The position numbers and the translations under genes are program-made. DNA of 64,000 bases, taken from assembly GCA_911728435.2 (NCBI GenBank), contig OU452205.1, forward strand, positions 12,964,260-13,028,259, given 5' to 3'. Numbering within the stretch: position 1 is the stretch's first letter; each line of letters starts with the position of its first letter. Positions 22,953 to 35,500 of the stretch are shown piece after piece. The notes beneath the pieces are model-generated. The model was not told where the DNA came from. It made no database searches and saw only the letters and a program-made list of their open reading frames with translations. The stretch is from Apoderus coryli (lineage: Eukaryota; Arthropoda; Insecta; Coleoptera; Attelabidae).

Positions 22953-25258
22953 TATACAGTATGTCCACGGATGCGGTTAACAAGAAGACAAATGGACCGA
23001 AAATTTATAAGATACGAAAAAAGTTATTCTTGATAAAAATATTTTGCTTGTCGAAAAAATAAGAACTACTATGAAAAAAATTATTTTTGTTAAACAGGGC
23101 GTCTCAAAAAGCCATAAATATAAAATTAAACAAGAGCAAATAGTCATTTTTTGGTCTCTTAGGGTAAAATGAAAAATAAAAAAATGCTCCAAATTTAATC
23201 CTAACCCTGATTCCAGAGTTACAGAAAAATATTTGAATTTATGAAAATATAATTTTATTCCATGCGTGTCCGCATTTTAATACTTTTACTTAATTATTAT
23301 CTTTACATTAGGTACCTTATTGTTTTTATAGTAGTTGTCAATGTCAAAAAAAAGTTGTCTTGTCAGTGTTAAAAGTATTCCCCAAAATGCTGACCGTAGA
23401 ACAAAGAGCAAAAGAAATTTGCTGTGGAATTCGTCCATTACATAGCCATAAGACCATAGCATTGCACTGTTCTATGGTCAGCATTTTGGAGAATACTTTT
23501 AACACTGACAAGACAACTTTTTTTTGACATTGACAACTACTATAAAAACAATAAGGTACCTAATAATAATAATAATAATAATAACTTTATTAGCCTTGAG
23601 TTAGTACAAAAATGTAATAGTACATAGGCATGTCAAGTAAATAAACAATACAATACAAAATCTAAACACAAATTCAATGGTATAAACATATAGCTAAAAT
23701 TTATACACAAAAATACCTGTATATGTACATTAAACCATAAACATACAACGTCAGAATAAGACAGTCAAACAAAAACAACAGTTCGTCACCACACAAGAGG
23801 TCAAAACACAATAGAGTAGGATCATTAAGAGCAGTGCTCAACATACTCGCTCAGACTGTAAAAAGAGTGTAGTATAAGGAATTCCTTTAAATTTGTACTA
23901 AATTGATGAATATTTCTCGAATTTCTAATAGATTCAGGCAACATATTAAAATAAAGTAGTCCAGAGTAATCTGGTGACTTTTTAAAAAACTCATGTCGAG
24001 GCCTAGATAAAAGCATCCTCTCTCTGCCCCTAGTCGCATAGTCGTGCAAGGAGCCATTACGCCGAAACCTGCAGATGTTTTTAAAAATATACGTCAGGAT
24101 TTTAAGTAAGTATATACAAGCAACCGTGAGTAAACGCCATCGTCTAAATGTCTCCCTACATGAGAAATTGTAGGCAGGCGAAACATAGTGCGTAAAATTC
24201 TTTTTTGGATGATGAACACCCTGGATATGTCACTCGATCGTCCCCAGACGATAATGTTGTAGGCAATAGTAGCATACACGAAAGAGTAATAAATATTAAG
24301 TAGAGCGCCAGTATTCATGTGACTTCTGAGAGTGTAAATCACGTAAGCCTGGCTGTTCAGTTTACGACTGACGGACTCCAAATGATCAGCCCACTGCAGC
24401 CGCCGATCGAAGGTCACTCCCAAAATCCTCGAAGACGTAGCCCACTCCAGCCGATGGCCCTCAAACACCAATTCGTAATTCAGCACTGTACGATACCTAC
24501 TAAACTGCAGAACGACAGTCTTATCATGATTGATCATCAGTTTGTTTTGAGTGCACCAGGAATTAAATATGTGCATAACGGATAGAATTTTTATCCGCAG
24601 TACTTCTGGATCCTTGTCGTGGACTACCAGAGATGTATCATCGGCATACATAAAAGCCCTTGCAGATGGAATGTGCAGGGGCAGATCGTTTACGTAAAGT
24701 AAAAATAGAAGCGGACCCAAAACGCTCCCTTGTGGTGCCCCCACATTAATACTTTTAGATTCCGAGACCGACGAATCAACCCTGACACTAATCTTCCGAT
24801 CAGACAAGTATGACGCAATCCAGCTATTGACCGCACCACGAATTCCCATATCGGACAATTTGCTCCTCAGAAAATCTCCATCGACAGTATCAAAGGCCCT
24901 AGACAGGTCAAAACACAACGAAACAACGTTGTAACAATGTAAAGGTATCTAATAATTAAGTAAAAGTAGTAAAATGCGGAGATACACACATGGAAAAAAA
25001 TATATTTTTATCAATTAAATATTTTTCTGTAATTCTGGAATCAGGGTTAATATTAAATTTCGAGCATTTTTTTTATTTATCATTTTACGCTTAATTTTAT
25101 ATTTATGCCTTTTTGAGACGCCCTGTTTAATAAAAAATATTTTTTTCATAGTAGTTCTTATTTTTTCGACAAGCAAAATTTTGTATCAAGAATAACTTTT
25201 TTTCGTATCTTTCAATTTTTGGTCCATTTGTTAACCACATCCGTGGACATACTGTATA
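22953..25258. mobile_element. palindromic element (TATACAGTATGTCCACGG ends) split by a LINE
   Basis: The left arm (22953-23305) and right arm (24945-25258) are inverted copies ending TATACAGTATGTCCACGGAT. Between them, a smaller inverted repeat (about 23325-23395 and 23470-23560) surrounds a short piece with LTVEQRAKEICC-like wording, which resembles the start of a mariner-type HTH. A LINE has inserted in the right half, flanked by a GGTAYCTAATAAT repeat (about 23555 and 24944). Without the LINE the element is about 1 kb. Confidence 0.65.
23565..24930 (-). pseudogene. 5'-truncated jockey/I-type LINE, reverse transcriptase region
   Basis: From 24918 downward, a 274-codon frame carries consecutive RT motifs: CFDLSRAFDTVD (first catalytic Asp), GAPQGSVLGPLLFLLYVNDL, and MYADDTSLVV (YADD box). 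Thumb motifs follow (HDKTVVLQFS, LGVTFDRRLQWADHL). A frameshift near 24100 leads into the C-terminal end at 23825. The 3' end on the - strand terminates in a TTA/TTATTA repeat (23590-23560) instead of poly(A). The endonuclease and ORF1 are absent, so the copy is dead on arrival. It inserted into the surrounding palindrome. Confidence 0.9.
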
Positions 25259-25499
25259 AAAACATAACTATTTTATAATAACACTATTCTAGGCATTAGT
25301 ACTTTTTGCATGAACTCAAAACCTTTGTTCTAGCACTCATAATCTTGTGAAATTCTGCCATATCAAATAAATATCTCAAATTATTTCCTGACATTCTGAG
25401 ACCCTCTGAGTTAATTTTCACGTAGTGTAGTAGTACCGATTATGGATCACGGATCACATAGAAAAGTAAATCTTATAACTTTTGGTACCTATGTTAAAT

Positions 25500-25975
25500 A
25501 ATGCGTTTTACTTTCCCAACCCATAGGGAATTTATTGTGAACGCGCTAAAACAAAAATTGAGATAGAGACTGATATAAGCGTTTTGAAGTCCCCTCAGAC
25601 GATTAAGAACATTTCCAAATAGAAGTCTGTCTGTCTGTATGTATTCTTACACGATAGCGTCTAAACGCTTCAACCAATTGCGCTAAATTATGATATATGA
25701 GTTTGGGGGAGTCCTAGAATGAACCCATTAGTTTTTAGTTGAAATCGCTTTAGCCCTGTGATAGGGGTGGACACAACCCTTAAATTTTTATATATCAGTA
25801 GGGATCAAGTGATACATCATTTGCTAGCATTTTTTATTTACTTTACAAAGACATGTTACTTTTGATATTTGCCTCCACGATTCTCGAGGAAATTGCGTTC
25901 ACAAGTTACAAATATGTGTAAGTGTCGCAGTATTACACATAACTTTAATGCAATGTGGTTTTATTTCTTTTACCG
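25500..25975 (+). repeat. dispersed repeat, copy 1 ('TTTACTTTCCCA...GTGAACGCGC')
   Basis: Shares its full order of blocks with 27230-27600: GTGAACGCGC, GACGATTAAGA, TCTGTCTGT..TATGTATTC, CCTAGRATGAACCCATTAG, GGGGTGGACACAACC and GTGATACATCAT. It runs straight into the tRNA-like segment at 25976, so together they may form one composite SINE-like unit. There is no open frame. Confidence 0.6.
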
Positions 25976-26047
25976 TTGAGCGTAGCTTAGTGGTAGTCGG
26001 CGTGGCTTTGGGTGCGGAAGGTCCTGGGTTCGATACCTGCTCTGGCA
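25976..26047 (+). repeat. tRNA-like head of a SINE-type repeat
   Basis: TAGCTTAGTGGT fits an A box and GGTTCGATACC a B box at about normal spacing, so this is a tRNA-derived Pol III promoter. The following sequence (AGTACCTAGTTGGG) is non-tRNA. A diverged relative is at 28863-28933. I did not find a full cloverleaf, so I call it SINE-like and not a tRNA gene. Confidence 0.6.
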
Positions 26048-26189
26048 TTTTTAGTACCTAGTTGGGATAGTTTATCATGTTATAATTATTATTGTTATAT
26101 AACATACTTGGTCATTAGGTCGTAGGTGAGTATGAAAAGAACAAAATTTTGACAAAATTCGATTTTATTATTCAACATCGTTGCTTTAG

Positions 26190-26870
26190 AGGGCAATACA
26201 ATGGGTATAGCGATTTTTCAACTTTTCGATACCACTTTTATAGTACGATTTCTCTTTCTCGTCAAAATATGCCATATCATTGGACTTATATTTCTTTGCG
26301 ATTTCAATCGATCCAAAAGTTCACAGGGCCTAATAATCGCTGTTGATGGTGGTTCCTTTTTGGAGGTAGTCGAGGAATATTATTCCATTCGCAATCCAAA
26401 ATACAGCCGCCATCACCTTACCGGTCGACTGTTGCGTCTTTGTTCGCTTGATTGGTTTCGCCGATTGTTGTCCACTCAGCTGACTGTCTGTTGGATTCTG
26501 GTGTGTAATAGTGAAGCCAGGTTTCATCCATTGTCACATATCGACGATAGAATTCCATTTTATTGCGGTTTAACAGCGCAAAACACTCCTGTGAAGCATC
26601 AATTCGTTGTTGTTTTTAGTCGACTGTGAGCTCACGCGGCACCCACTTAACACAGAGCTTTCAAATACCCAAATGTGCGGGCAAAATAGTAAAAACACTA
26701 CCATCTGATATCTTTACAATGTCAGCTAACTCGTGCACTTTTAATTTGCGATCATTCATAACCAATTTGTGAATTTTTTTGACGTTTTTGGAATAACAGC
26801 CTCATTTGGGCGACCACAGCCCTAGGGCAGTGGTCGCCCAAATGAATCACCCGATTTGACCCCTAGGGGT
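26190..26870 (-). pseudogene. mariner (DD34D) transposase relic
   Basis: On the - strand, KPGFTITHQNP, SAKPIKRTKT, GKVMAAVFWIANGIIFLDYL and KGTTINSDY follow in the order seen in the central catalytic domain of mariners. Upstream pieces (VHELADIV, the second HTH) are in other frames with stops. The right edge is a perfect GATTTGACCCC/GGGGTCAAATC inverted repeat near 26855-26880. Inactive. Confidence 0.8.
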
Positions 26871-27229
26871 CAAATCGGGCGATCTCGCTATGTGGCTGAA
26901 CCATACCAGTGTATAGTCCGATTCAAGGTCGAATGAGCCAGACGCGCTCTTGTTTAGTGCAATAACAGCAATTATAGCGAGTAACGTAGGTCAAAATTGA
27001 CCTCGATAGGAAAACCTGCACAACACAAATCAAAACTGACGTGTCTCGGCTTTTCTTTTAAAAAGGTATAATTTTGAAAATAATAGCCCGATCCGTTACT
27101 TTACAGACACCCTGTATATATTGTGCCTAATTTTTGATTGCGTTTTTGAGTTAAATAAATTAAGACTACTAGTATTTCAAAAAATGTTCAAAATCGGTCA
27201 AGTTTATAAATCTCTCTACCTATAAGGTA

Positions 27230-27605
27230 TATATAATTTTACTTTCCCACACAGGGTAAGTATTGTGAACGCGCAAAAAAAAATTTTGAGATGAAGACGG
27301 ATATAACCATTTTGAAATTCCCTGAGACGATTAAGACCATTTCCAGATGGAAATCTGTCTGTATGTGTGTATGTATGTATGTATTCTACCAAACGCCCAA
27401 ACGCTGTAACCAATTCAGCTAAATTTTGGTTTGGGGCAGTCCTAGGATGAACCCATTAGTTTTTGGTTAGGGGTGGACACAACCACTAAATTTTCCTAGA
27501 TCAGTAGGGGTCGAGTGATACATCATTTTAAAGCATTTTTGCGCGATAGGTGTTGATATTTGCCCTCAAAATAGCGTTTAAAATTTCACCAGTTACGTAG
27601 TTGGA
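27230..27605 (+). repeat. dispersed repeat, copy 2
   Basis: Same block order as 25500-25975. Its end (AGCGTTTAAAATTTCACCARTTA, 27570-27595) recurs at about 36325-36350, again just before a TATACAGGG palindrome. The recurring junction suggests repeated joint movement or nested insertion. Confidence 0.6.
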
Positions 27606-27610
27606 ATGTA

Positions 27611-28830
27611 TATACAGGGTGTCCCGAAATTAACTTAAAACAATTTAAGGGGACATTCTACAAGCGAAAATAAGATTTTTTTTTCATATGAACATAAATA
27701 TATCGAAAAATGCTTAGTTTTTCATATACAGGGTGTTATTTGTAAGTTCCTGTCGATGTGTTTTTAGTAATATTTCCGAAACGCGTCTCGATCTCAAAAT
27801 GAAATTTGACACACTTACGTATCTTTGTAGGATTATTAAAAAATATGATATCTCATGGTTAGGAAAATGGTTAAGCTGGGGGGAGTCAGAATAAATTTTG
27901 TCCCAACTTTTTTTTTGTGCGCTTTTTCTACTTTTGCTAAAAATAATAATAAATTTGAGACTTTTGTACATAAAAAATGTTCACTTGTTTCATAACGCTA
28001 GGAGAAGCCGTTTCGGAAATATTACTAAATACACATCGTCAGGAATTTACAAATAACACCCTGTACGTTTAGGTTTAACGTGAACTACGAGGGCATTGAA
28101 AATAAGGACCTTATCTAAAAGATTGAAACACCGAATACCAAGTTTAAATAGACGAAGTTTATTAACAGTTAAAGGAACTTAAATTAGAGACTATAGAGTT
28201 ATAATGAAGAATACAAATAATTTTACTTACATTAAAAATATAAGACCACATACGGTCAAGTTGCACGATGGTTCACATTTTTACTGCCTTCAGGTTTTCT
28301 TACCATTAGTTTAAAATTAGGACACAACTAACTTATTTCTCTGGAGAAGAGAATTTATAATAAAAGGGTTAGCGCTCTCTTAAACAATCTTGTGCCTAAA
28401 TCCTCCATGTCTTGACCAATGATAATGAGGGAGGCTGGATTTAATCATTTCTCTATGGTAATTGGTTATTAACATAATAATAATATTGCACCACCACCCC
28501 TACATCGCGTTTATTTAGTTGTGGTGGTCAGAATAGCTGATGTTGCATTTTCTAGTATGACTACCCTTGAAAGCGGAGGGTAAGGGCTCCTGATTATCGA
28601 GAAATGGTGACTCATCTAGATAAACTAGAATAAACAGGAAATTAATATTTTTGTATTTTTCCATCGAACATCTGGGGTTTGTTATTTATTTATAATTTAT
28701 ATTTATTTATTAATAATTTATGAAAAACTAAGCATTTTTCGATATATGTTCATATGAAAAAAAAATCTTATTTTCGCTTGTAGAATGTCCTCTTAAATTC
28801 TTTTAAGTTAATTTCGGAACACCCTGTATA
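27611..28830. mobile_element. palindromic element with TATACAGGGTGTCC ends
   Basis: The outer arms (27611-27725 and 28719-28830) are inverted copies beginning TATACAGGGTGTCCCGAAAT. A second inverted pair (27725-27785 and 28005-28067) shares the motif CAGGGTGTTATTTGTAA. The stretch at about 28080-28700 is not part of the arms and looks like an extra insertion. No transposase was recognised. Confidence 0.6.
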
Positions 28831-28862
28831 TTACAATTAAAATACAATATTCTGAAAGTTGT

Positions 28863-28933
28863 TAGTGTGGCGTCATTGATAGAGCCTTCGCCTCGGTTGC
28901 GGATGGTTATGGGTCGAATCGCAGCTCTGGCAA
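28863..28933 (+). repeat. tRNA-like SINE head
   Basis: GTGTGGCGTCATTGATAGAG and GGGTCGAATCGCAGCTCTGG resemble a decayed A box region and a B box, and the 3' end GCTCTGGCA matches the copy at 25976-26047. Its tail (TTAGTTTGTTACGTTAGTTTA, 28970-29080) recurs at 36107-36240. Confidence 0.5.
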
Positions 28934-29430
28934 TACTTTTTGTTTCTTCTAATTTTTGAATAAAGTAGTTAGTTTGTTACGTTAGTTTATTGGAAATAAT
29001 GAGAATAATACAATTAAAATTCTGTTTCGTTAGGCGTTGATCAGATTATAACTTGTCGGAAAAGTTTTCGGATGACACATCCGATTTTTTTAATTAGGTA
29101 TATACCTACCTTAAAAAGTAAATTATGTTACTGTTATGTTTACTGGATTAAACTTACATTCAATTATTAAATTATAATTACTTATAAACAACAAAATAAA
29201 TGCAATATTCGTGTAAAATATGAACAACAATGTAGTTTTCTCTATTTAGAATATAAATATTAAGGCGTAAAACCTTAAGTACTTAATTAACTTTATAAAC
29301 TAAACTACTTGTTGCAATTTATATTTTGTTTTAAATAAATTTAAAATATATTTTAGAGAACATACCATGCCTATTTCCTGAAAATTATTGTTGCAACTAA
29401 GCTTTCATTCTTTTTGTAGTTTAAAACAAG

Positions 29431-29590
29431 ATGAGTAGTTCAATAGAACATGAAGAAAAACCTTTAATACCGTATATTGATATGAACGAAGCCGAAGATG
29501 AAGATTTATTAGAATGGGCAAACCAAAATATTGGTGAAAATCCTGAGAAAAAGTTGCAGTACATTGAGGAACTTAGAGATATGATATACG
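29431..29590 (+). CDS. CRAL-TRIO gene, coding exon 1
   Basis: ATG at 29431, 12 bp after an acceptor. Encodes the acidic N-terminus (MSSSIEHEEKPLIPYIDMNE...). Ends TACG|GTGAGT in phase 1. Confidence 0.88.
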
Positions 29591-32500
29591 GTGAGTATTG
29601 TCCCAGTCTAAGTAATATTTAAAGACATCTAATAAAGTATGAATATGATTTTTTTAAAATTATTTCTACGATCATGTTCCAACGATTTCGAGCATTTGAT
29701 AAGGCGACAAAAATACAAGTATTTTAGTAGGCGTATTCGTATCTACCTTATGTTTGCTTCCCACGGCTCGTGATATTACAGGCCTGCACAAGACGCGCCA
29801 GCTCGCGCCACGGGCGAGCTCGAATCGTCTATTTCAAGATTTTTAATGAAACAACCGTCACTTTGAAAATGTGGCCAGAAGAGGAAAGTACTCTTGCTGC
29901 AGCCGCTTTTGTAGTAATTAGTTAGAATTTGTTGTATTTCTTGCATTATAAACATCGTCCAGAAAAAGTGCCATTATGTTATAAAAAGGCCAATCAGGCT
30001 TGAAAACATTGTCTGCGCTTGTTCCCGTTCCCTTGGATTCTTTGAGCCTCTGACGCAATTTTCTATAAGTTGACATTAAACTGTCCCCTTTCTTTTTTAA
30101 TTCTTTTATCGACACCTGCTCCACGGAGTTATCTTTTAATTGTGTACAAATCCCATTCCACGCATCCCATTGTTCGTTCCTGTTTTTGTGACTTGCACTT
30201 TGTGTGTCTCAAAGTGCAGTTTCATTTTCATACAAATTTAGGAACTTTCAAATTACTTCGTTTGTCCACTCCATTTACACGTGGTTATAGTAACGGCTTT
30301 AAAAACTGTACTAAAAACTATTTGCTGAAATAAAAATCATGTTTTGCCATCTCAATACACGGCCACTTCGGACTACCACAAGTGCGCTCGAGTCGCGCCA
30401 CCACGAGCGTTCGAAGTTTACCGACTAGAGACGGATACCACAGGCCAGCTCAGTTTTGCACGAGCCAAATCGAGCGACACCCTTCCCACGGCCTGTTGGC
30501 TGGCGCGGGGCGGCCCGTGATATTACGCGCCGTGGGAAGCGAGCATTACTCGAACGTAGCATGCCTGTCTCCACGTGTCTGTGGAAATCTGAACAATTTT
30601 GGTGAGATCGGTACGGTTATTATAGTATCAGTGGCGGCCAGTGAGATGTTTAACAGGGTGGCCTGCAATAAAAATATTCATGCAAAAATGAGTTATTGGT
30701 AGGTCACATATTATCCTGGCTCTGGACACACTATACTTTTTCTAAGACTGTTTTAATGCTTTTGAATAAATTAAACATATATAATTTTTAGGAAAATATT
30801 CGTTTTTCAAAACTTACCCCTGTTGGCGTAAGTCTAAATACGTAAAGTTATAGAAGTATTAAATTGACTAGGTGGTGTTAAACTATATTCACTATCACTG
30901 TTTTTGTGTTTTGAAATTAGCGAAATACTTAATTATAATTATTATTAATTATAAATCCCTAACCTGTCAGTTTGGCCGACGCTACTTTTGTCATTACCAG
31001 GAAATTTATCCGTGCGTAATAAATATTTGCCACTAGCGTCGGTCATGAAAAATCACCATAGCAACGCCGACAATACAAAGTGGTAGTTGCTAGGCAACTA
31101 GTGGGAAATATTTATTACAATCATGATTGAACATATAATAAAGGCATTTAAAGACAGTCGTAGAAAAATATATTTTCCTAATTGACGGCTGATATTTTTA
31201 CAATAGTTTACTAAAGGACAAATTATGTTGACAAATCGCCGGAAGTGCTCTTGATGAAGTAAAATACAAAATACCACCTTTATTCTTTCTCTTTCGTTTT
31301 TGAACTATCTCGTTTCGAAGTGCAGAATAAGTAAACAATTTGCCAGAAGTGCACATAAGTAATTTAATGATTGCCAAATCCGTTACAACATTGGCTGCAC
31401 ATTCTATACGTTTTATACTTTCAGTCAGGACAAAAATTTTTTATTATCCTGATGTTGCAATATTTAATTAAAAATCATTTTTTGAAAAATAATTAAAAAT
31501 AGTCTGTTCAGGATTTTTTTAGCGAACCCATTTTTAATATGTTTTCTAATATACTAAATTCATGATAAAATATGTTTCGTTCTATTATCAGCTCGGTGAA
31601 GGTCGATTTAGGTTCGGATCTTAGACTATAAGAATTGCTTGTATGAATCATGGATTTTGTGGAAACTGCGTGTGTCTGTGCGCTATTACCTGAAAGAACA
31701 AGAAAACGAAAACTATTTTGGGTTCATCCAATACTAAGCAAGGACTTTTTATGGGACAATTTTATAAATTGTCTGACAGTTTGAGAGAGCACCCGTTCAA
31801 ATTTTCGAATGAGTATTGAGAGTTTTGACACCTTACTGTGGGAGGTTTTTTTTAAATTTTATTATTCCATGTATTTTTATTATTAATGAGCAAAATGCCG
31901 CGGCGAATGGCTGATGTGACGGCAACTAATAGGTAACAAATAATTCGCCAGTGCGTGGCGACAAGTTAAATCATGAGCCGTATAATTTTGTCGGCAACTA
32001 CGGGCAACAGTTCGTTGCGTTCAAAATAGAACGAGTCGTAATTTTTGTAGTTGCTGCAACTAAATAATCGTCAATGCATTCAAAACAGCGATCATTACCT
32101 ACCATGGATCACCATAAAATTGTAGAATGCCATTATTCTACGGCAATATAGAGCAAATACGACTATAAATTTCCCTGATTAATTTTGAACAATGTAGAAA
32201 GGAAGTAAAAGTTTGAAGAGGAAAATTTATGACAATATACATACATATTCTAAATAACAAACTTCATACATACTAGTGCCAATCTTTTCCATTCATGTTT
32301 ATTGTGTATTTCTCGTTTATTTTAATTACTGTTTGGCTTTTTCAGAACGTGGTGAAGTCCAACCACACCGAACTGATGATGCATTTTTATTGAGATTTTT
32401 ACGAGCCAGACGTTTTATTGTTAGAATAGCTCATAGATTGGTAAGTTTTAAATTACCTGGTTGTTTAACTATCTATAACTCAAAATAAATTGGATAAAGT

Positions 32501-35500
32501 TAATTTTCTGTTGTATTTGCAGACATTTAACATTTAATTATTTAAGGTTACTTTGATTGTAATGTAATTTTCGTTTTTGCGGTTCTATTATAATTATTAC
32601 CATATTTTCGATCAAGATTTTCCATGTCCATATATCTAACAATAAAATACAGGCCAAGAAAATCTACTCAAATTGCTAGTTAGAGCTATGCACTTGTTAT
32701 CCAAAATACGTAAAACCTGCTATCATTTCTCAAATACTAATCGAATATTCGACATTATTTTCTAGAAATTCAAAAATACGTATATCTTAAACTGCTTAAA
32801 TATGAACAGCAAAAAATATATTTTCGTTTCATAATAAGACAATCAATAACTCCATATGACCTTACTTTTATAATTTTCATTTCAGTTAGTTAATTATTAC
32901 CATTTTAAAGAATCATCCCCAGAATTCTTTAATGTAGATCTAAAAAGGTTGATTGAACTGGCATATGATCAGGTCATAAGTGTTCCACCATATCTGGATC
33001 AAAATGGACGAAGGATTCTCATTTTTAGGATGGGTAAGTTTACTACTTCCAAGCATTTACGGTTTGCTCCACAAATAAATGTTGGTGATATTGATATTAT
33101 AGTGAATCCATGTTCGATAGAAAATCTCATAGGGTAGAGGACTTCAAAAAACAGAAACTTCAAATGAAGTGATTTGAAGTTTCTGTATTTTGAAGTCCTC
33201 TACCCTATGAGATTTTCTATCGAATTATATTGAATGATTTTGTCTAAAATATATTTTTGAAAACATTTTCTTTAAATAAATAAATAAATAAGCGTTTATT
33301 GCCCAACAGAATAAATCCCTTTACAGAGCAACATATAAAACAACATTATAAATAATAAACAATAATAAAGATAATAAATCACATTACAGCAAATTAAGTA
33401 CATCCAAATCAAACAAACTAAAATCAATCATAATCAAGAAACTAAACGGTATAATATTGAATAAAATAACAAATTAAATTCAGATGTAGACATTTACTTT
33501 CATTACATTATATTACTATTACATTAACATTAGATCACACCCTAACAAAACTACGAGCAGTGTGCATTAAGTCGTGCAGCGAAGAATTAAATATGTCGCA
33601 ATCGTTACAGATCATATTAAAATTATTGCACATCACAAAAACTGGCGATTTCGTGTATAGATTAGTAACAGGACGTTTGCAGTAAAACAATCCGTTACGA
33701 CTCCTCGCCGTTAAATTATTTTTTAGTTTTTTACAGGAGAGAAAAATCTCCGAATCAGTAATGTCAGTTACATTGACAGCAGAAAAGGGAACTCTATCAC
33801 CGTTTACAACGGATATGGAATCATTCGGTTTCAGAAATACACTTTCAAAGAACTCAGCAAATCTGTCAACAATAGCCTGAGGCTCAACATGTTCAACACC
33901 ATGAAAAGACATAATGTCCGGTATTCTAGTACTATTATTTTTGGCGTGAAAATATGACCAGAAGTGTTTTGGATCCTGCAATAAACTATTTTGCACCCCA
34001 TCTATGTAATTAGAATATGCAACTCTGATATCCAGGTTCAACTGTCTACGTAGTCTCTTGAAATGTTGCAAAAAGTCCGCATTACCTGTTCTCCTAACTT
34101 TCTAAGCTGCCTTTCTTTTCTTTTTATATTGCGAAGAATCTCAGACGTAAACCAGACTGGAAATCTACGCTTAAAATTTCTATCTTTCCTGTGAACCTTA
34201 TAATTTGATGAAAATAATTCTTCATCCTTGACATTGGAGTGCAACCAGGTCTCAGTCAGAGGAATGATCTGATGCTCAGCATCGCTAATCGCTGTAGTGG
34301 ATATGTCAATTTTTGTGTTGAGTCCTCGTACATTCTGATATATACAAGATATGTCGCCCATAATTTCAGTACTATTACTTGAGTTTAAGACGTCTGAACA
34401 GACTGTTGGGCTGTCCGAAGGTTTTTTGATCTATAATTTACGATCCTGGGTTCGCCATCAATGTAATTTATTTTAAGATCTGACGCAGGATAGTTGTCAC
34501 TATCTCAGGAGAGTTCAGAAGGACTTTTATCGGACGTTGTTTTCCCGGAGATGTTTTGCCAAAGTTTAACGCTACTAATATTTGTCATAGAGTCGCTTGA
34601 AATCGCTTTAAGCAGACCAAGGACTCCCTCCTGATCAGAACCATCGCGCTCAGATACTCCAAACACGATTATATTTTTGTTCCTCCTCTCGCGGTCAAGT
34701 AATTCGTTAAGGACTTCCCGTGATTCGGCTGAAGCTTCCCCCGCCGATGACTGTGCGCCTTCCGTCCTCTGTGCCAATTTTAGTTTTATATCTGCCAACT
34801 CGCCACTCAAACTTTTGTTAACTTCAAGCTGTTCGTTATATTTTTCATGCATATCATCATACATCCTCTCGAATACCATCAACTTCATAACATCATTGAT
34901 TGTATAGTCTTTATTAATCCTAACTGTGTGGGAGGATGTAGCTGAAGCAGCAGCGCCCCCCTCCGTAGCACTCTCAGACGAGTCCTCCCGCAAGCGACCA
35001 GGAATCCCCACACTACGATGATCGCGCGAACTCCGCTGTTTTTCTAGGCACTTTTCACATGCCCACTTAACGTTATTTTGTGGACAAAAACAAAATACTT
35101 CTTAAGAGGGGCGTTTGAATAACATCGCTTGCAGACCTATTTTTGCGCATGGTAGACTCCACTAATACGTATCTGGTAGCAAAAATTTTGATAGGGAGTT
35201 AAAGAGTAAAGATGGGATTAGGTATTGAAGTATTTTGAAGTTGAAATATTGGATAGTTAGTTCAAAAACAGAGTTAGAAAATCATCATATTTCGCTTTGC
35301 AGGCATAATTTTGCGCATGGTAGTCGCCACTAAGACGTATCTGCTAGCAAAAATTTTCATAGGGTTTTAAAGACAAAAGATGGAATTAGGTAATGAAGTA
35401 TTTTCAAGCGGAAAGATTAAATAGTTAACTCATAAATTGAGTTCAAACATGGGTAATTTTTTCATATTTACAGATATATTTTTGTGGATGGAAATCTCCA

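Noticed and set aside
26201..26629. 142-codon open frame on the + strand
   Set aside because: Antisense to the mariner relic at 26190-26870, whose motifs are readable on the - strand.
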